Notes: generated by a model from the sequence alone, not told the origin. A stretch of 64,000 bases of DNA from Mycoplasma sp. ATU-Cv-703 (GCA_004011965.1 RYZV01000001.1:90701-154700), one strand, 5' to 3'. Positions 38,192 through 48,429 are shown, numbered from the stretch's first letter. Program-made: numbers and translations.

Positions 38192-39521
38192 AATTCTCCT
38201 TTGCGACTAACTCGTCAATTCTTTCTAAAACGGTTTTAAGATCGACTAAAAAGCGACCGCCATCGGCTCCGTCGACTAAACGGTGGTCAATCGTCAGCGA
38301 CAAAGTTAAGGCTTGGTGAAACTCAACTAGTCCCGCGCTGTTTTGACGAGCGCGCAGCGACAAAGCGCCCACACCTAAAATTGCCGCTTGACCGTCGTTA
38401 AGAATCGGAGTGAAAGACTCAATCCCCAGGGCGCCGACATTAGAAATTGTGAACGTTCCCGACTTGAGATCAACGGCGCGGTACTGACCTTCGCGCACCA
38501 GTTTAATCATTTGCCGCGCCTGCTCACTAATTTCTCTAAGTGACTTGGAGTTGGCGTTTTTTAACACCGGCACGATTAAACCACCGGGCGTATCAACCGC
38601 GATCGCGATGTGGGCATGGCGGTGAGCAATCGCTCGGTCGTCAAAAACGTGAGCGTTAATCGTTTGACTGTACTTAGGTAAAACGCGTGAAGTAGCCAAA
38701 ATGATTAAATCGTTAATTGAAATGCGTGGACCACCTTTTTGGCTCGCATTTTTAAACTCTTTGTGAACTTTGGTCAAATTAGTCGCGTCAACGCTAATCA
38801 CCAAAGTGGCCGCGGCCGACTGACTTTGAGATTGGAGCATCGCTCGGGCGATGGCGCGGCGCATCGGCTGATAATCAAAAGGCGCATCGCCGTTTGCTTG
38901 GGCAGCATCAGAGATTAACTGGTCAATTAAGTTAGCGCTTGGTGAACTGAGTGCTCCCTTAGTTTTGGCTAAATTCATTGAACTTAAAACGTCTTGGCTA
39001 ACTAAGCGGTTTTGACCGGGCTTGGCTGGGCCCATTAAATCCGGTCGTCAGCCTGAACGGCGCAAAGTTCGGATTGCGCGCGGAGAAAAACTTAATTGCG
39101 ACGATTCCAAAGCCTGTTCGGGCAACTTCTGCTCAGGCTGAACATTTGGTTGAGGCTGGGGACTAGTCTTAGTCGCGGAAGTTAATCGCGGCTTTTCGGG
39201 CGCGGTTGGCGTAGACTGATCAACTTGAGGCTGACTTTTGGAAGCTGGACCAAACTCTTCCAGAAGAGAACTAATATCTTCGTCAAGTTGGCCAACGATA
39301 GCGACGGGCGAAAAGACGGCGATTTCCTGGTTAGGTTCAACGAGAATTTTTAAAACTATACCCTCTTCCTGCGCTTTGTGTTCAACTTGGGTTTTGTCGG
39401 TTTCGTAACTGAAAAATGGTGCGCCGATTTTAACCGGCTGCCCTTCGGCGATATGTCACTCGGACAAAATGACCGATTTAACCGTGTTCCCCATCTTGGG
39501 CATTTTGACTACTTTAGCCAC
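38184..39521 (-). CDS. pdhC: Pyruvate dehydrogenase E2, dihydrolipoamide acetyltransferase
   Basis: Core of the PDH complex; transfers acetyl to CoA. The 445-residue product has one lipoyl domain (about 1-80; lipoyl Lys43 in YETDKTQVE), a Pro/Gln-rich linker (about 100-160), a peripheral subunit-binding domain (SPRAIRTLRRSGW) and the catalytic domain with DHRLVDGADGG near the C-terminus. Start is GTG at 39521, giving MAKVVKMPKMGNTV, and overlaps pta by 8 bp. A TGA within the linker is Trp. Confidence 0.96.
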
Positions 39522-40500
39522 GCTGACTCTTTTCCGTCGGATCTGACTGACCGACTGCTAACTCTTTGGTTAAGCCGATTTTTTGGTTAACGCTCATGAC
39601 AAGACTAATTAAAGATAGGTGGTAAACCTCTTGCCAATCACAACCCCGGCTTAAATCGTTAACCGGAGCGTTAAGACCCACGATAATCGGACCAATCGCC
39701 TGGTATCCGCCCGTTAGTTTCATAATTTTGTAACCGATGTTAGCCGCGTCTAGGTTAGGGAAGATGTAAATATTGGGCGCGTGAGCGAGCGGACGGTTCC
39801 ATTTGTAAAGCCGGGTTTGGGCGTCATAAGCCGCGTCAAACTGAGTTTCTCCCAAGACGCGGTAACCTTGCTGGGTCAAAGTTTCACTCGCCTGGCGAAC
39901 TTTTAAAACGCTGGGCAACTTATTTCCTCCGCTACCGTTAGTTGAAAATGAAAGCAAAGCCAAGTAGGGGTCGATGCCAAAAAGACTTTTCACGCCCGCT
40001 GCCACCGACTGACTAATTTCAACTAACTCGTCTGAACTAGGTTCGGGCACGATGGCCGCGTCGCCCAGAAAAAGGTTAGTTTGGTCTTTGCTCATCCAGA
40101 AAAACGAAGTGACAAGCTTGCGGCGCGTACCTATGACTTGTAACGCCGGGCGAAGCACTTCGGCCGTCGGAACCGTTGCTCCGCCAACCACGCAGTCTAA
40201 CTCGCCGAGTTTGACTAAACACATCGCGAAGTAATTTGGATCGCTAGCCCAACGCGCGATTGTCTCGGAGTCGTTTTTTTGGCCGCGAAGTTCAGTCAGA
40301 AGGTCAATTATTTTTTGACGCGGATAAGTATTAATCATCTCCGGACTAATCACCACGGTTTTGACATTGGACAGTTCCGCTAGTTTTTGGACGGCTTTTA
40401 AAATGCGTGGGTCAGCTCCATCGGGATAACCGATCCGAATTTGTTCAGGGTAATCGGTTATCGTTTTAGTTAGCGCGCTAATTAGAGGGTGTTTATTCAT
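39514..40500 (-). CDS. pta: Phosphate acetyltransferase
   Basis: Converts acetyl-CoA plus phosphate to acetyl phosphate. 328 residues, the short single-domain Pta form. Family segments: VVGGATVPTAEVLRPALQV, FLGDAAIVPEPSSDELVEI, and PNIYIFPNLDAANIGYK. The ATG at 40500 lies in the last codons of ackA (ATGAATAA, 8 bp). Confidence 0.95.
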   Translation of the reverse strand: MNKHPLISALTKTITDYPEQIRIGYPDGADPRILKAVQKLAELSNVKTVVISPEMINTYPRQKIIDLLTELRGQKNDSETIARWASDPNYFAMCLVKLGELDCVVGGATVPTAEVLRPALQVIGTRRKLVTSFFWMSKDQTNLFLGDAAIVPEPSSDELVEISQSVAAGVKSLFGIDPYLALLSFSTNGSGGNKLPSVLKVRQASETLTQQGYRVLGETQFDAAYDAQTRLYKWNRPLAHAPNIYIFPNLDAANIGYKIMKLTGGYQAIGPIIVGLNAPVNDLSRGCDWQEVYHLSLISLVMSVNQKIGLTKELAVGQSDPTEKSQRG

Positions 40501-41710
40501 AGTCTTGTCTCCCGATCAGTGGTTGTCTGAGTCCAATCAGTTCAAGGCCTTGGCGGGCGATTTCAATCTCCTCGTCGGTTTCCGAAGCGTAAATGGCAAA
40601 CTGGGAAGCGCGGGTTGATACTTTGACCCACTTAGGTCCAAATAAATCGATTTGCGTTTCTAAAACTAGTTTAGAGACACTAACTTTTTCCACGAAACGA
40701 CGCAAAACTTTTAAGCTGTTTTTCCCGATACCGCCGGTAAAAATAATTCCGTCAATTTGGTTGCCAAGTTCGTTCAGATAAGCGCTGTAGTAACTGACTA
40801 AGCGGTCGACGTACATTTCAAACGCGAGCTCGGCCTTGGGCTGACCCTCAGCGATGGCCTTTTCAATCTCGCGCATGTCGTTGGTAAATCCGCTCATCGC
40901 CAAAAGACCAGATTGACGGTTAAGCAAATCATCGACTGCTTGGTAGTCTAGGTTTAGTTGCCGCTGGAGAAAAATCGCCACGGCCGGATCGATGTCGCCC
41001 GAGCGAGTTCCCATCATCAGCCCGGCTAACGGAGTGAGTCCCATCGATGTGTTAACTGACTTACCATCTTTAATCGCACAAACCGAAGAGCCGTTGCCAA
41101 GGTGAAAAATAATCAGACTCGGGCGGTCGATTTTGCTCTCCTGACAAAAGCGGTGCAAGTTGTACTGGTAACTAATTCCGTGCATTCCGTACTTGCGCAC
41201 CAGGTGTTTTTCAAAGAGGTAGCGGGGAATTGGATACAAAAAACGCCTCTCATCCAAACTTTGGTGAAAGGCGGTATCAAAAACTAAAACGTTCGGAGCT
41301 AAGACGAGTTTGAGCATTAATTTGACGCCCAGTAAGTTAGGCGGGTTGTGAAGTGGAGCTAGGTGACTAAGCGCCGCAAGTTCTTCTAACACTTCGGGCG
41401 TTGCCAAAGTGGCTCGCTGGTAAAAACTGCCGCCCATGACTACCCGGTGACCGACCAGTGCGATTTCGCTAGATAAGTCGTTCACGACTCCCTCGCTTTT
41501 TAAAAGTTTAATTAAGGTGTTAAAAGCCGTTTCATGGTCTTTCAAAGGCAAGGCTTTTTGAAAGACTTGCCCGGGCCGAGTAAATTTGATGTTGCCGTTT
41601 TTTTCGCCGATTTTCTCAAGCAAAACTTGGGCCAGAAGTTCTAGGTTTTGGTCAAAGACTTTCGCTTTAACCGAGGAACTTCCGGAGTTGATTACCAGTG
41701 TTTTTTGCAT
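40493..41710 (-). CDS. ackA: Acetate kinase
   Basis: Makes ATP from acetyl phosphate and ADP, releasing acetate; the energy-yielding step of this operon. 405 residues with the nucleotide-binding VINSGSSSVK (5-14), GHRVVMGG, FHLGNGSSVCAIKDGKS and TGGIGKNS. First gene of the eight-gene operon, with a TATAAT box at 41749-41754 and a weak SD (CTGGAGC). Confidence 0.97.
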   Translation of the reverse strand: MQKTLVINSGSSSVKAKVFDQNLELLAQVLLEKIGEKNGNIKFTRPGQVFQKALPLKDHETAFNTLIKLLKSEGVVNDLSSEIALVGHRVVMGGSFYQRATLATPEVLEELAALSHLAPLHNPPNLLGVKLMLKLVLAPNVLVFDTAFHQSLDERRFLYPIPRYLFEKHLVRKYGMHGISYQYNLHRFCQESKIDRPSLIIFHLGNGSSVCAIKDGKSVNTSMGLTPLAGLMMGTRSGDIDPAVAIFLQRQLNLDYQAVDDLLNRQSGLLAMSGFTNDMREIEKAIAEGQPKAELAFEMYVDRLVSYYSAYLNELGNQIDGIIFTGGIGKNSLKVLRRFVEKVSVSKLVLETQIDLFGPKWVKVSTRASQFAIYASETDEEIEIARQGLELIGLRQPLIGRQDYE

Positions 41711-41725
41711 TTTAAAGCTCCAGTC

Positions 41726-41754
41726 GCATTAATGCTTAATTAAGTAAAATTATA
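41726..41754 (-). promoter_or_regulatory. ackA operon promoter with two palindromes
   Basis: TATAAT (41749-41754, minus). Just downstream, at the expected +1 to +17, lie two abutting perfect palindromes, CTTAATTAAG (41735-41744) and GCATTAATGC (41726-41735). They could form an operator for the whole eight-gene operon; no regulator is identifiable. Confidence 0.5.
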
Positions 41755-41775
41755 CAACACTGGTTAAATGCAAAC

Positions 41776-42171
41776 TTAACGACTCTTAGCCGACTGATTA
41801 GGAGCACTAGGAGCGGCTTTTTTAGCCACGATTTGTTTCAGACGAGCCGCTTTACCGCTTCGCTCGCGCATGTAGTATAGTTTCGCTCGGCGAACCTTGT
41901 TGCGACGAACCACATCCACGTGGGAAATGATCGGTGAATTGAGCGGGAAAGTTCGCTCAACTCCAATGCCGTAAGAAATTTTGCGAACCGTGAAAGACTT
42001 GGAAGCCCCGCTGTTTTTAATCGCGATGACTAGTCCTTCAAAAACTTGGATTCTCTCTTTGCTGCCCTCGCGAATTCGAACGTAAACTTTGACATTCTCG
42101 CCTGGGCGGAAATCGCCTAAGTCGTCGCGGCGCGATTGCTCATCAACGTGGGTTAATAGTTTATGACGCAT
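41776..42171 (-). CDS. rplS: 50S ribosomal protein L19
   Basis: 131 residues with the family core [24 protein letters not shown] and [19 protein letters not shown], followed by a basic Ala-rich C-terminal tail longer than usual. SD AAGGAG lies inside the end of trmD, which overlaps by 11 bp. Third gene of rpsP-trmD-rplS, a classic order. No hairpin terminator is visible before the ackA promoter. Confidence 0.96.
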   Translation of the reverse strand: MRHKLLTHVDEQSRRDDLGDFRPGENVKVYVRIREGSKERIQVFEGLVIAIKNSGASKSFTVRKISYGIGVERTFPLNSPIISHVDVVRRNKVRRAKLYYMRERSGKAARLKQIVAKKAAPSAPNQSAKSR

Positions 42172-42832
42172 GTTTTTTTCTCCTTAATAAGTCTGGTCGT
42201 TTAGACCGAGTTTTGGCCAGTGCTTGCTCTTGGCGTCACTGGTTAATTTTTTGGTGGTCGCCGCTCAGTAAAACGGGCGGAACTTCCATCCCTTTGTACG
42301 AGCGAGGTCGAGTGTACTGGGGATACTCAAGCAAATCCTTGCTAAAAGAGTCGTCGTCTTGGGAACTAGCTTTAATCACGCCCGGCACTAAACGAATTAC
42401 CGCGTCAGCCAGGGCTAAAGCAGGTATTTCGCCGCCAGTCAAAACAAAGTCGCCGATTGAAATCTCCCAGTCAACTAGCGAGCGTACCCGTTCGTCAAAA
42501 CCTTCGTAATGTCCCGCGACGAGCGTGAGCTCTTTTTCACCAGCCAGTTGACGCGCTAACTTCTGGTTAAAAACTTGTCCCTGCGGGGTGAGCAAGATTT
42601 TTTTGCCACCCAGAGCGCTCAAAGCCCGGTCAATCGGTTCGACTTGGAGCAGCATTCCCTGACCTCCGCCGTAAACCTGGTCGTCCACGCGGCGGTGTTT
42701 GTCGAGCGAAAAATCACGCAAATTAACCACGTTAACCGTTACCAACTTTTTTTCAATCGCGCGTTTAACGATCGACTCGTCCGCAAAGACTTCAAAAAAA
42801 CGCGGGAAAAGCGTGACGATGTTCAGACGCAT
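42161..42832 (-). CDS. trmD: tRNA (guanine37-N1)-methyltransferase
   Basis: Methylates G37 next to the anticodon to prevent frameshifts. 223 residues; SPOUT knot motifs [13 protein letters not shown] and [11 protein letters not shown] are clear, with [13 protein letters not shown] upstream. A TGA at 42236 is Trp; the C-terminal helix then runs to TAA at 42161, overlapping rplS. Start 2 nt after the rpsP stop. Confidence 0.96.
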
Positions 42833-42834
42833 AA

Positions 42835-43140
42835 CTACGAAAGGGCGACTTTGGCTTTAGAAGCAGTTTTTTTAGCGGTTTCTTTTTTGGAAACTGCTTT
42901 TTCGGCTTTAGTTTGATCGTACTGTTTAAAAAGTGTTTTAACAGTGGGCGAGGGTTGAGCGCCGTAGCTAAGTCACTTTTTTTGCAGTTCCACGTCAATA
43001 AAAAGTTCTTTGCTGTGCGGGTTGTAGTAGCCGATTTCTTCAATGAAACGACCGTCGCGCGGGGCACGACTGTCAGCCGCTACGATTCGGTAAAAAGCGC
43101 TGAATTTTTTGCCGATTCGTTTCAGTCTTAGTTTAACCAT
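42835..43140 (-). CDS. rpsP: 30S ribosomal protein S16
   Basis: 101 residues: [38 protein letters not shown], then a Lys/Ala-rich tail. One TGA (in [12 protein letters not shown]) is Trp. ATG at 43140 with SD GAAGGAG. First gene of rpsP-trmD-rplS. Confidence 0.96.
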
Positions 43141-43161
43141 ACTTTCCACTCCTTCGCACTA

Positions 43162-43191
43162 ATCTTACCATGATTGAAATTTTAATGTCAA
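43162..43191 (-). promoter_or_regulatory. rpsP promoter (-35 and -10)
   Basis: One of the few promoters here with a good -35: TTGACA (43186-43191) and TAAGAT (43162-43167) with an 18-nt spacer, on the minus strand, 21 nt before the ATG. Confidence 0.7.
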
Positions 43192-43228
43192 GTAAAAGTG
43201 CTTGACAAAAACGGGTCAGAAATATTTT

Positions 43229-43237
43229 TGCTAAAAT
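43229..43237 (+). promoter_or_regulatory. Promoter of membrane protein-lipoprotein-hydrolase operon
   Basis: Extended -10 TGCTAAAAT, just before SD GAGGGAG and the ATG at 43248. A TTGACA at 43202-43207 is 24 nt upstream of TAAAAT, too far to be its -35. Divergent from rpsP. Confidence 0.6.
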
Positions 43238-43247
43238 GAGGGAGAAG

Positions 43248-44318
43248 ATGCACAGACTGGAATTCATGCGCGGGGAACTCGCACGCGCGCGGCAAATGCG
43301 AGCTAACAAAGTCTTTCTCGGATGCTTCTTGTTCTTAGCAATCGTAACTTTTTTGGCCCGTTTTACGATCGCCGTCCTACTTGATTTTGGTCTCAAAGAC
43401 GGGCAGTTTTACCCCGATTGATGAAAAACTATCATTAGCGGCGAACAAACTGCGGCGGGCGGTCCCAACCTAGAAGACCCTTACTGGCGTCAACTTTTTG
43501 ACCGAAGACCAAACTTTTTGTGAATGATGACCCAGTTCACTTGGCTAACCACTCTTTTGATGATTTTTTACCTCTTTTTCCGGTTTTTCGGCGTTAACCG
43601 CGATTTGCCCGAGTGGTTGCGTTGAATTGGTTCCCAGCGCACTTTGAGCATCGTCACGATTTACGAAATTACTATCGCGCTGATTTACTGGTTTTCTTAC
43701 TTGAGCGGCGTCCGAATTGAAGTTTCGGGCGCGCGAATTCCGGTCTGAAGTTTTTTAGTTACTCTGGTGGTCCACGCCTTTTTGCCGTTTTTTGTCACTT
43801 TTTACTCGGTGATTTTCTTAATCCAAGACAAAAGCGCGTCGTTGTTGCGCGAGAGATTTGTTTTTAAAGCGATGACTTGACCAATCATCTACGCCTTTTA
43901 CTACATCTTAGTGGCGCTAGTTTGAAAAGACCCCTACGCAATTACCGACTTCAAAGGCGAGTTTTACCTCAGTCTTGGCAAGATGATCGGAGCGCTTTTA
44001 ACCATTTACTTTTTGATCGGAGTCATGGTCATTGTCCACAACTACATTTTGGTTCGTTTTAACCACAAGTATCTGGCTAGTCATGACAACGACGCGCTGC
44101 TGCACCGTAAACAAGTACTTGCTCGAATTAAAACTAAAGCGGCTCGCAAAGTGATGAAAGACGACAAAATTCGCGACCAACTCAACCAACTGACCCACGA
44201 GATTATCCAGTTTGAACGGGAAGTGGAAATTAAAAAAAGGATCGCTCGCCACAAGTGGAAAATTGCCCGGCGTAATTCGAGAAAAAATCCTTTTGAACAA
44301 ACGGAGCCACCTAGCTAA
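43248..44318 (+). CDS. Multi-pass membrane protein of unknown function
   Basis: 356 residues. A basic N-terminus is followed by about six hydrophobic segments spread over residues 20-270, with a tryptophan-rich extracytoplasmic stretch between the first two (FYPDWWKTI). The last 90 residues are strongly basic and helical (KQVLARIKTKAARKVMKDD), probably cytoplasmic. Seven TGA codons are Trp. SD GAGGGAG precedes the ATG. It may belong to a Mollicutes-specific membrane family; I cannot name a function. Coupled to the following lipoprotein by a 1-bp overlap. Confidence 0.85.
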
Positions 44319-45007
44319 TGGCAAAGTCTCAATTAACCAAGAAACTGTGACTAACTTTCAAAACTCGTGGCGCACTCAGTCTGTTAGTCTTATCTGCTCC
44401 TTTAACCGGACTTAGTTGCTGGCAAAAACCCCAGACAATCCACGAGCAAAAAGACCGGCAACTTGACGCTCTACTTGACATTATTGGCAACTTAAGAACT
44501 AGTTGAATGAGTCAGTATCCGAGTCAAGTGGCGCGCCAAAACCAAATCATCGGCGACTTATCAGAGCTTGGCGTTGAGCAACGCACTCCTTCCATCACGG
44601 GCGTGGTTTTTCGCTTTCGGGTAGTTCGAATTGACGATATAAACGGTGAGATTACGTTGGAAACAGTGGTTCAAAAAAACGAAAACATTAGTCGGCGTCT
44701 TATTTACGTGGGAGGATTTTACTCCCAAAACTGAAACGACCTAAACCAGGCGCTCGAAAAAGCCGGTCATGAACTCAAGAGCGATTGAAACCACCTTTTA
44801 CCTTCCCAAATAGTTGAAGTGGGTCAGTTTTACGAGCCCGAAAAGTTGGGCGTTAAACTGGAGTTAAACGGTCTAAAAAACTGGGAGGCCCGCCTTTTGG
44901 TCAGCAAGGTTGACGACCAAAACGGTCAAATTGAAGGCCGCTTTTTAATTACTTATGCTAACGTAGTCGGTACGCTAAACGTGACGATTAGCGGTTATGG
45001 AACCTAG
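44318..45007 (+). CDS. Small lipoprotein of unknown function
   Basis: 229 residues, lipobox LTGLSC near residue 35, so lipid-anchored on the outer face. Two similar short segments, VRIDDINGEITLE and VSKVDDQNGQIEG, hint at an internal repeat of beta-rich modules. ATG overlaps the upstream stop (TAATG). Several TGA codons are Trp. Function unknown; probably acts with the membrane protein encoded before it. Confidence 0.85.
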
Positions 45008-45015
45008 GGGAAAAT

Positions 45016-45948
45016 ATGAGCGAAAAAATTGAAACAACCGAAGATGCGCTAGTTAAAATCAAAATTAACCAGTCGTTTATTTCCTACCACTTGCAAGATA
45101 AAAACATGCGTTGGACGGCGATTTTTGTCCACGGATTTAATTCATCAAGCGATTTTGCTAAACCAGTCTTTGGTTTAAAAACTAACTACAACATCATTTC
45201 GGTGAACTTACCTGGCAGTCGCTACTTAGATCACGACGAAGCCGAACTGGGCATTGACTTTTACGTGAAGCTGCTTGAAATATTCATTAAAAATAATGTC
45301 AAAAGCCGCAAAATCGTCTTAGTTGGTCATTCGCTCGGCGGCGGAATTGTGGCCGCCCTAAGCAAACTAAGCAAAGTTAAACGAGTGGTTTACGTGGCCG
45401 CCATTAACCCTCACATGATTTACGCCCGCAACTGAACCGCTCTTTACGACTTATTTTTTGGTCAAGGAATTCACAAAAGCCTCAAAAACATGTTGGTCAA
45501 AGCTGGCGCTAAAATTTACAAATCACTAGTTGATAAAAACGCCGTGGTCAAAGAGATTTGCGACCAACAAGGTCGCTTCGTACCAATCATTAAAAACTAC
45601 TTACTTAATACGGAGTACATGAGCGAAATTCTCAAAGACCAGTACCGGCAAAGTCTCCGGAAAAAACCGCTTTTCATTATCGGCGACCAAGACCGAATCG
45701 TTGAAACAAGTCGCTTTGTTAACTTCGTTGAGCAGGAATTAGGTCAAAAAGTGGTGGTGTTGCCCCGAACTAAGCACAACCCCTTTCTAACCCAATCTAA
45801 CGCCATCAACGACATTCTCAACCAAATCATGCCGGCCAAAAAACGTTTTTTCCGCCGCACTTTAATTAAGGTGCATCCTTGGCAACTTGTTCAATCAATT
45901 GCTGTCAAAAATTCCAAAAACGTGCAAAAGCCCGACCCCGGTGACTAA
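45016..45948 (+). CDS. Alpha/beta-fold hydrolase
   Basis: 310 residues. Alpha/beta hydrolase fold: oxyanion strand FVHGFNSSSDF, nucleophile elbow GHSLGGG (Ser about residue 111), a late acid region IGDQDRIVE and catalytic His in RTKHNPFL. Likely an esterase or lipase on lipid or small-molecule esters; mycoplasma genomes carry several such proteins. SD AGGGG before ATG. Third gene of its operon. Its last 83 bp overlap rdgB on the other strand. Confidence 0.88.
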
Positions 45949-46471
45949 TTTTATTTTTGCTAGCTAAATCTAACTCGGCAAACACCTTTTGCTCGCTTTG
46001 CAAGTAAAAAGCCGGGTCAAAACCAAAACCATCGGGACCGACTGGCACTACAAGTTTCCCGCTTACTTCCCCTTCAAAAACTCGCAGTCCGTTTTGGTCG
46101 CAGTAAGCAATCGCCGAGCGATAACGGCACGAGTTATCTTGCGAACCGAGCTGAGCTAAAAGAGCGAGCGACTTAACTCGAAACGGAGCGTCTTTGAGTC
46201 AGCGACGCGAGTAAAGTCCCGGAAAGTTACCTAGCGCCTGAACCTCTAACCCCGAGTCATCAGCTAAAACTGGTTGGCGGTAAAGCTCGTAGTAAAAGCG
46301 CGCTTTGAAAGCGGCGTTGGCGGCAAAACTTGCGCCCTCTTCGGGTGCTTCAGGCAAACTTTTAAGAATCAAAAGTTGGCCCGCTAATTGATCAGGATCG
46401 TAACTTTTTCAAAGCGCCGTGAACTCCTCAACTTTGTGAGCGTTAGTTGTCGCGAGCAAGATTTTTAGCAT
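45866..46471 (-). CDS. rdgB: XTP/dITP diphosphatase (RdgB/HAM1)
   Basis: House-cleaning pyrophosphatase removing inosine/xanthosine triphosphates. The 201-residue product has LLATTNAHKVEEF, VLADDSGLEVQALGNFPGLYSRR, PVGPDGFGFDPAFY and NKISHRGRA, all RdgB signatures. The reading frame contains at least three TGA (Trp). The ATG at 46471 overlaps fmt by 7 bp; the 3' end overlaps the convergent hydrolase by 83 bp. HAM1's usual SHR(G/x)RA motif is intact. Confidence 0.94.
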
Positions 46472-47304
46472 TGGCGGGTTTGCCTTTTCCGACTGGGCAC
46501 TTGCCAATCGCAAGCAAAAAGTACGCCGTCTTCACAATTGATAACCGGCGCGTCTTTAATCTTTGAAGGGCAAGCGCGAAAAATTTTAATCACTGTTTCG
46601 CCTGTTTTAAAAAGAGCCCCTGGGCTGGGACTAAGCGCGCGGATCCGGTTAAGACTTTGCTTAATAGTTAACTCGGGGCTCAGCACCCGGAAATGCTGGT
46701 CAATTTTGCGGGTTTGGCTGGCGATGGCGTGGTCTTGGGGTCGGGATTTAACTTGGCCAGTGGCGACTTTTTCGAGCCAGTCGACAATCTTAGCATTAGT
46801 TAAACTAACGAGTTTAGACAAAGCGCTCGCTAAGTTATCTTGCTGACTAAGTTTAGTTTTGGCTTGGAAATAAATCGGACCCGAGTCAATTTGTCGAACC
46901 ATCTCAACTAACGTAATTCCGGTTTGATCTGCTCCGTCGGCCAAGGCATAGTGAACTGGGCTCGGTCCGCGGTAAAGCGGTAAAAGCGACGCATGGATGT
47001 TAAGCGGTTTTAGGCGACCCATTTTAAGCACTGAATCAGGTAGTCAAAATCCGTAGGCAAAAGTTAGGAGCAAATCAAAATCAAAACTTTTGAGCATCTT
47101 TTCAAGCTGGCTCGCTCGGGTTGGTTTTAAAAGCGGCAAACTTTGCTGACCAGCTCACCTGCTAACTGGTGTGGGCGTGAGAATTTGACCCCGACCAACT
47201 TTCGCGTCAGGCTTTGAAACAACTGCCACAACTTCAAAATGCTGGGCGATGAGAGCAAAAGTATCCACCACAAAAGACGGACTGCCAGCTAAGATTATTT
47301 TCAC
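46465..47304 (-). CDS. fmt: Methionyl-tRNA formyltransferase
   Basis: Formylates initiator Met-tRNA. 279 residues; active-site segment LNIHASLLPLYRG (Asn102, His104) and VEMVRQIDSGPI are present. GTG start at 47304 (MKIILAGSPSFV) lies 2 nt after the stop of the NERD gene. The C-terminal domain is somewhat shorter than in E. coli. Some mycoplasmas have lost fmt; here it looks intact. Confidence 0.95.
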
Positions 47305-47306
47305 CT

Positions 47307-48032
47307 TTAATCCTTGCTCGCCTGAGCTAAGCGCTCGTAGACGATTTTGTCACGGGCACGGAAACTAAGGTTATTTTTTAAAACTCTGGCTGTTTGCTTT
47401 TTAACTTTGTTAGATAAACTAACAGGTAGTTTGGCGCTAATTTGGTCAAGGACAGCAAAAAGATCAACGTGGCGCGTAACAATTACGTGACTTGGTAAAT
47501 TCGCAATTTCCACCAAGGCGGTTTTGTTGGAATAAATAACCAAAGAGAGCGTCGCTAGTTTGGTTGGCAAAAACGGCTGTAAGAGTTTGATGTGAAGATC
47601 GTTTTCTAAAACTGCGTTAGTCACCAGTTCGGTTTTGCCCTGGTAGTTTCGCTTTCACGTGGGCTGGTCAGCCTCGCCCCGGATCATCCCTCTTAGAGAT
47701 TTGACTTTAACGACCACTAAAGCTTGGCTAGTCAACAAAATTCCGTCGATTTGAATCCACTCGTCTTGCTCATTTTTAACTAGCGCCGACTCAATGTACT
47801 TGTTTGAGGTGTGGCGAGCCCAAAGTTTAATGTCATCGGCGATCGCTTTTTGGGCCACTAAACCAACCCGGCGAACCAGTTTGCGGTAAACATAACTTTT
47901 GGTTAAGTAATAAACTAGCCAAATTGCCGCCGCGATCATTAGAGTTAAACCGCCAGCAATTCCGATGTAATAACCAAGACTAGCCTGCGTTCAAACGGAG
48001 GCTTGGGCAAAACTAGGACTAGTTAAAAACAT
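47307..48032 (-). CDS. Membrane-anchored NERD-domain protein
   Basis: 241 residues. One N-terminal membrane segment (about 19-42, GIAGGLTLMIAAAIWLVYYL) then a NERD-like nuclease-related domain, recognisable from ESALVKNEQDEWIQIDGILL followed by ALVVVKVKSLRGMI, which corresponds to the NERD D-G-(I/V)-hxxxxxhhVEVK pattern. The usual E of EVK is V here (VVKVK), so nuclease activity is doubtful. ATG at 48032 is 7 nt after TATAAT (48040-48045), the leaderless pattern. Operon: this gene, fmt, rdgB. Confidence 0.7.
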
Positions 48033-48080
48033 TAACAAGATTATAAGGACAAAAATCGCCACGTAAAAGAAAAATTTGCG

Positions 48081-48086
48081 TATAAT
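48081..48086 (+). promoter_or_regulatory. rpsT promoter (-10 box)
   Basis: TATAAT 25 nt before the ATG; unlike many single genes here, this one has a proper leader with SD GGAGGAG. Confidence 0.7.
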
Positions 48087-48111
48087 TTATCTAACTTTCG
48101 CGGAGGAGCCT

Positions 48112-48429
48112 ATGGCCAGCATTAAAGCCAAAATTAAAAACATCGCCAAAATCAAACGTCAAAACGTTCGTAACCGTGCGGTTAAATCCCAAGTTAAGAC
48201 GGCGCTTAAAAAAGCTCGTCAGGCTGTTTTAACTGACCCTGCTCAAAGCCAGCCGCTAGTATCCAAAGCTCACAAAGTGATTAACAAAGCCGTTAGCAAA
48301 GGCGTTTTGCACCCCAACAACGGCAGTCGTAAAATTTCTCGCCTTGACCTTTTTGTCCAACAGAAAATTCAAAAACCGCCTGCTCAGTCAGTCCAAACAA
48401 AAACATCTGATCCAGCACCTAAAAATTAA
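48112..48429 (+). CDS. rpsT: 30S ribosomal protein S20
   Basis: 105 residues: MASIKAKIKNIAKIKRQNVRNRAVKSQVKT is recognisable as the S20 N-terminal helix (first 20: MASIKAKIKNIAKIKRQNVR), with VLHPNNGSRKISRL later. The start at 48112 is fixed by GGAGGAG; an upstream in-frame ATT/ATG region overlaps the promoter and is not used. The tail after residue 85 is longer than usual. Convergent with yebC, 13 bp apart. Confidence 0.95.
   Translation: MASIKAKIKNIAKIKRQNVRNRAVKSQVKTALKKARQAVLTDPAQSQPLVSKAHKVINKAVSKGVLHPNNGSRKISRLDLFVQQKIQKPPAQSVQTKTSDPAPKN

Noticed and set aside
43202-43237. TTGACA plus TAAAAT as a classical promoter
   Set aside because: The spacer is 24 nt, too long for sigma-70 recognition; I keep only the extended -10.
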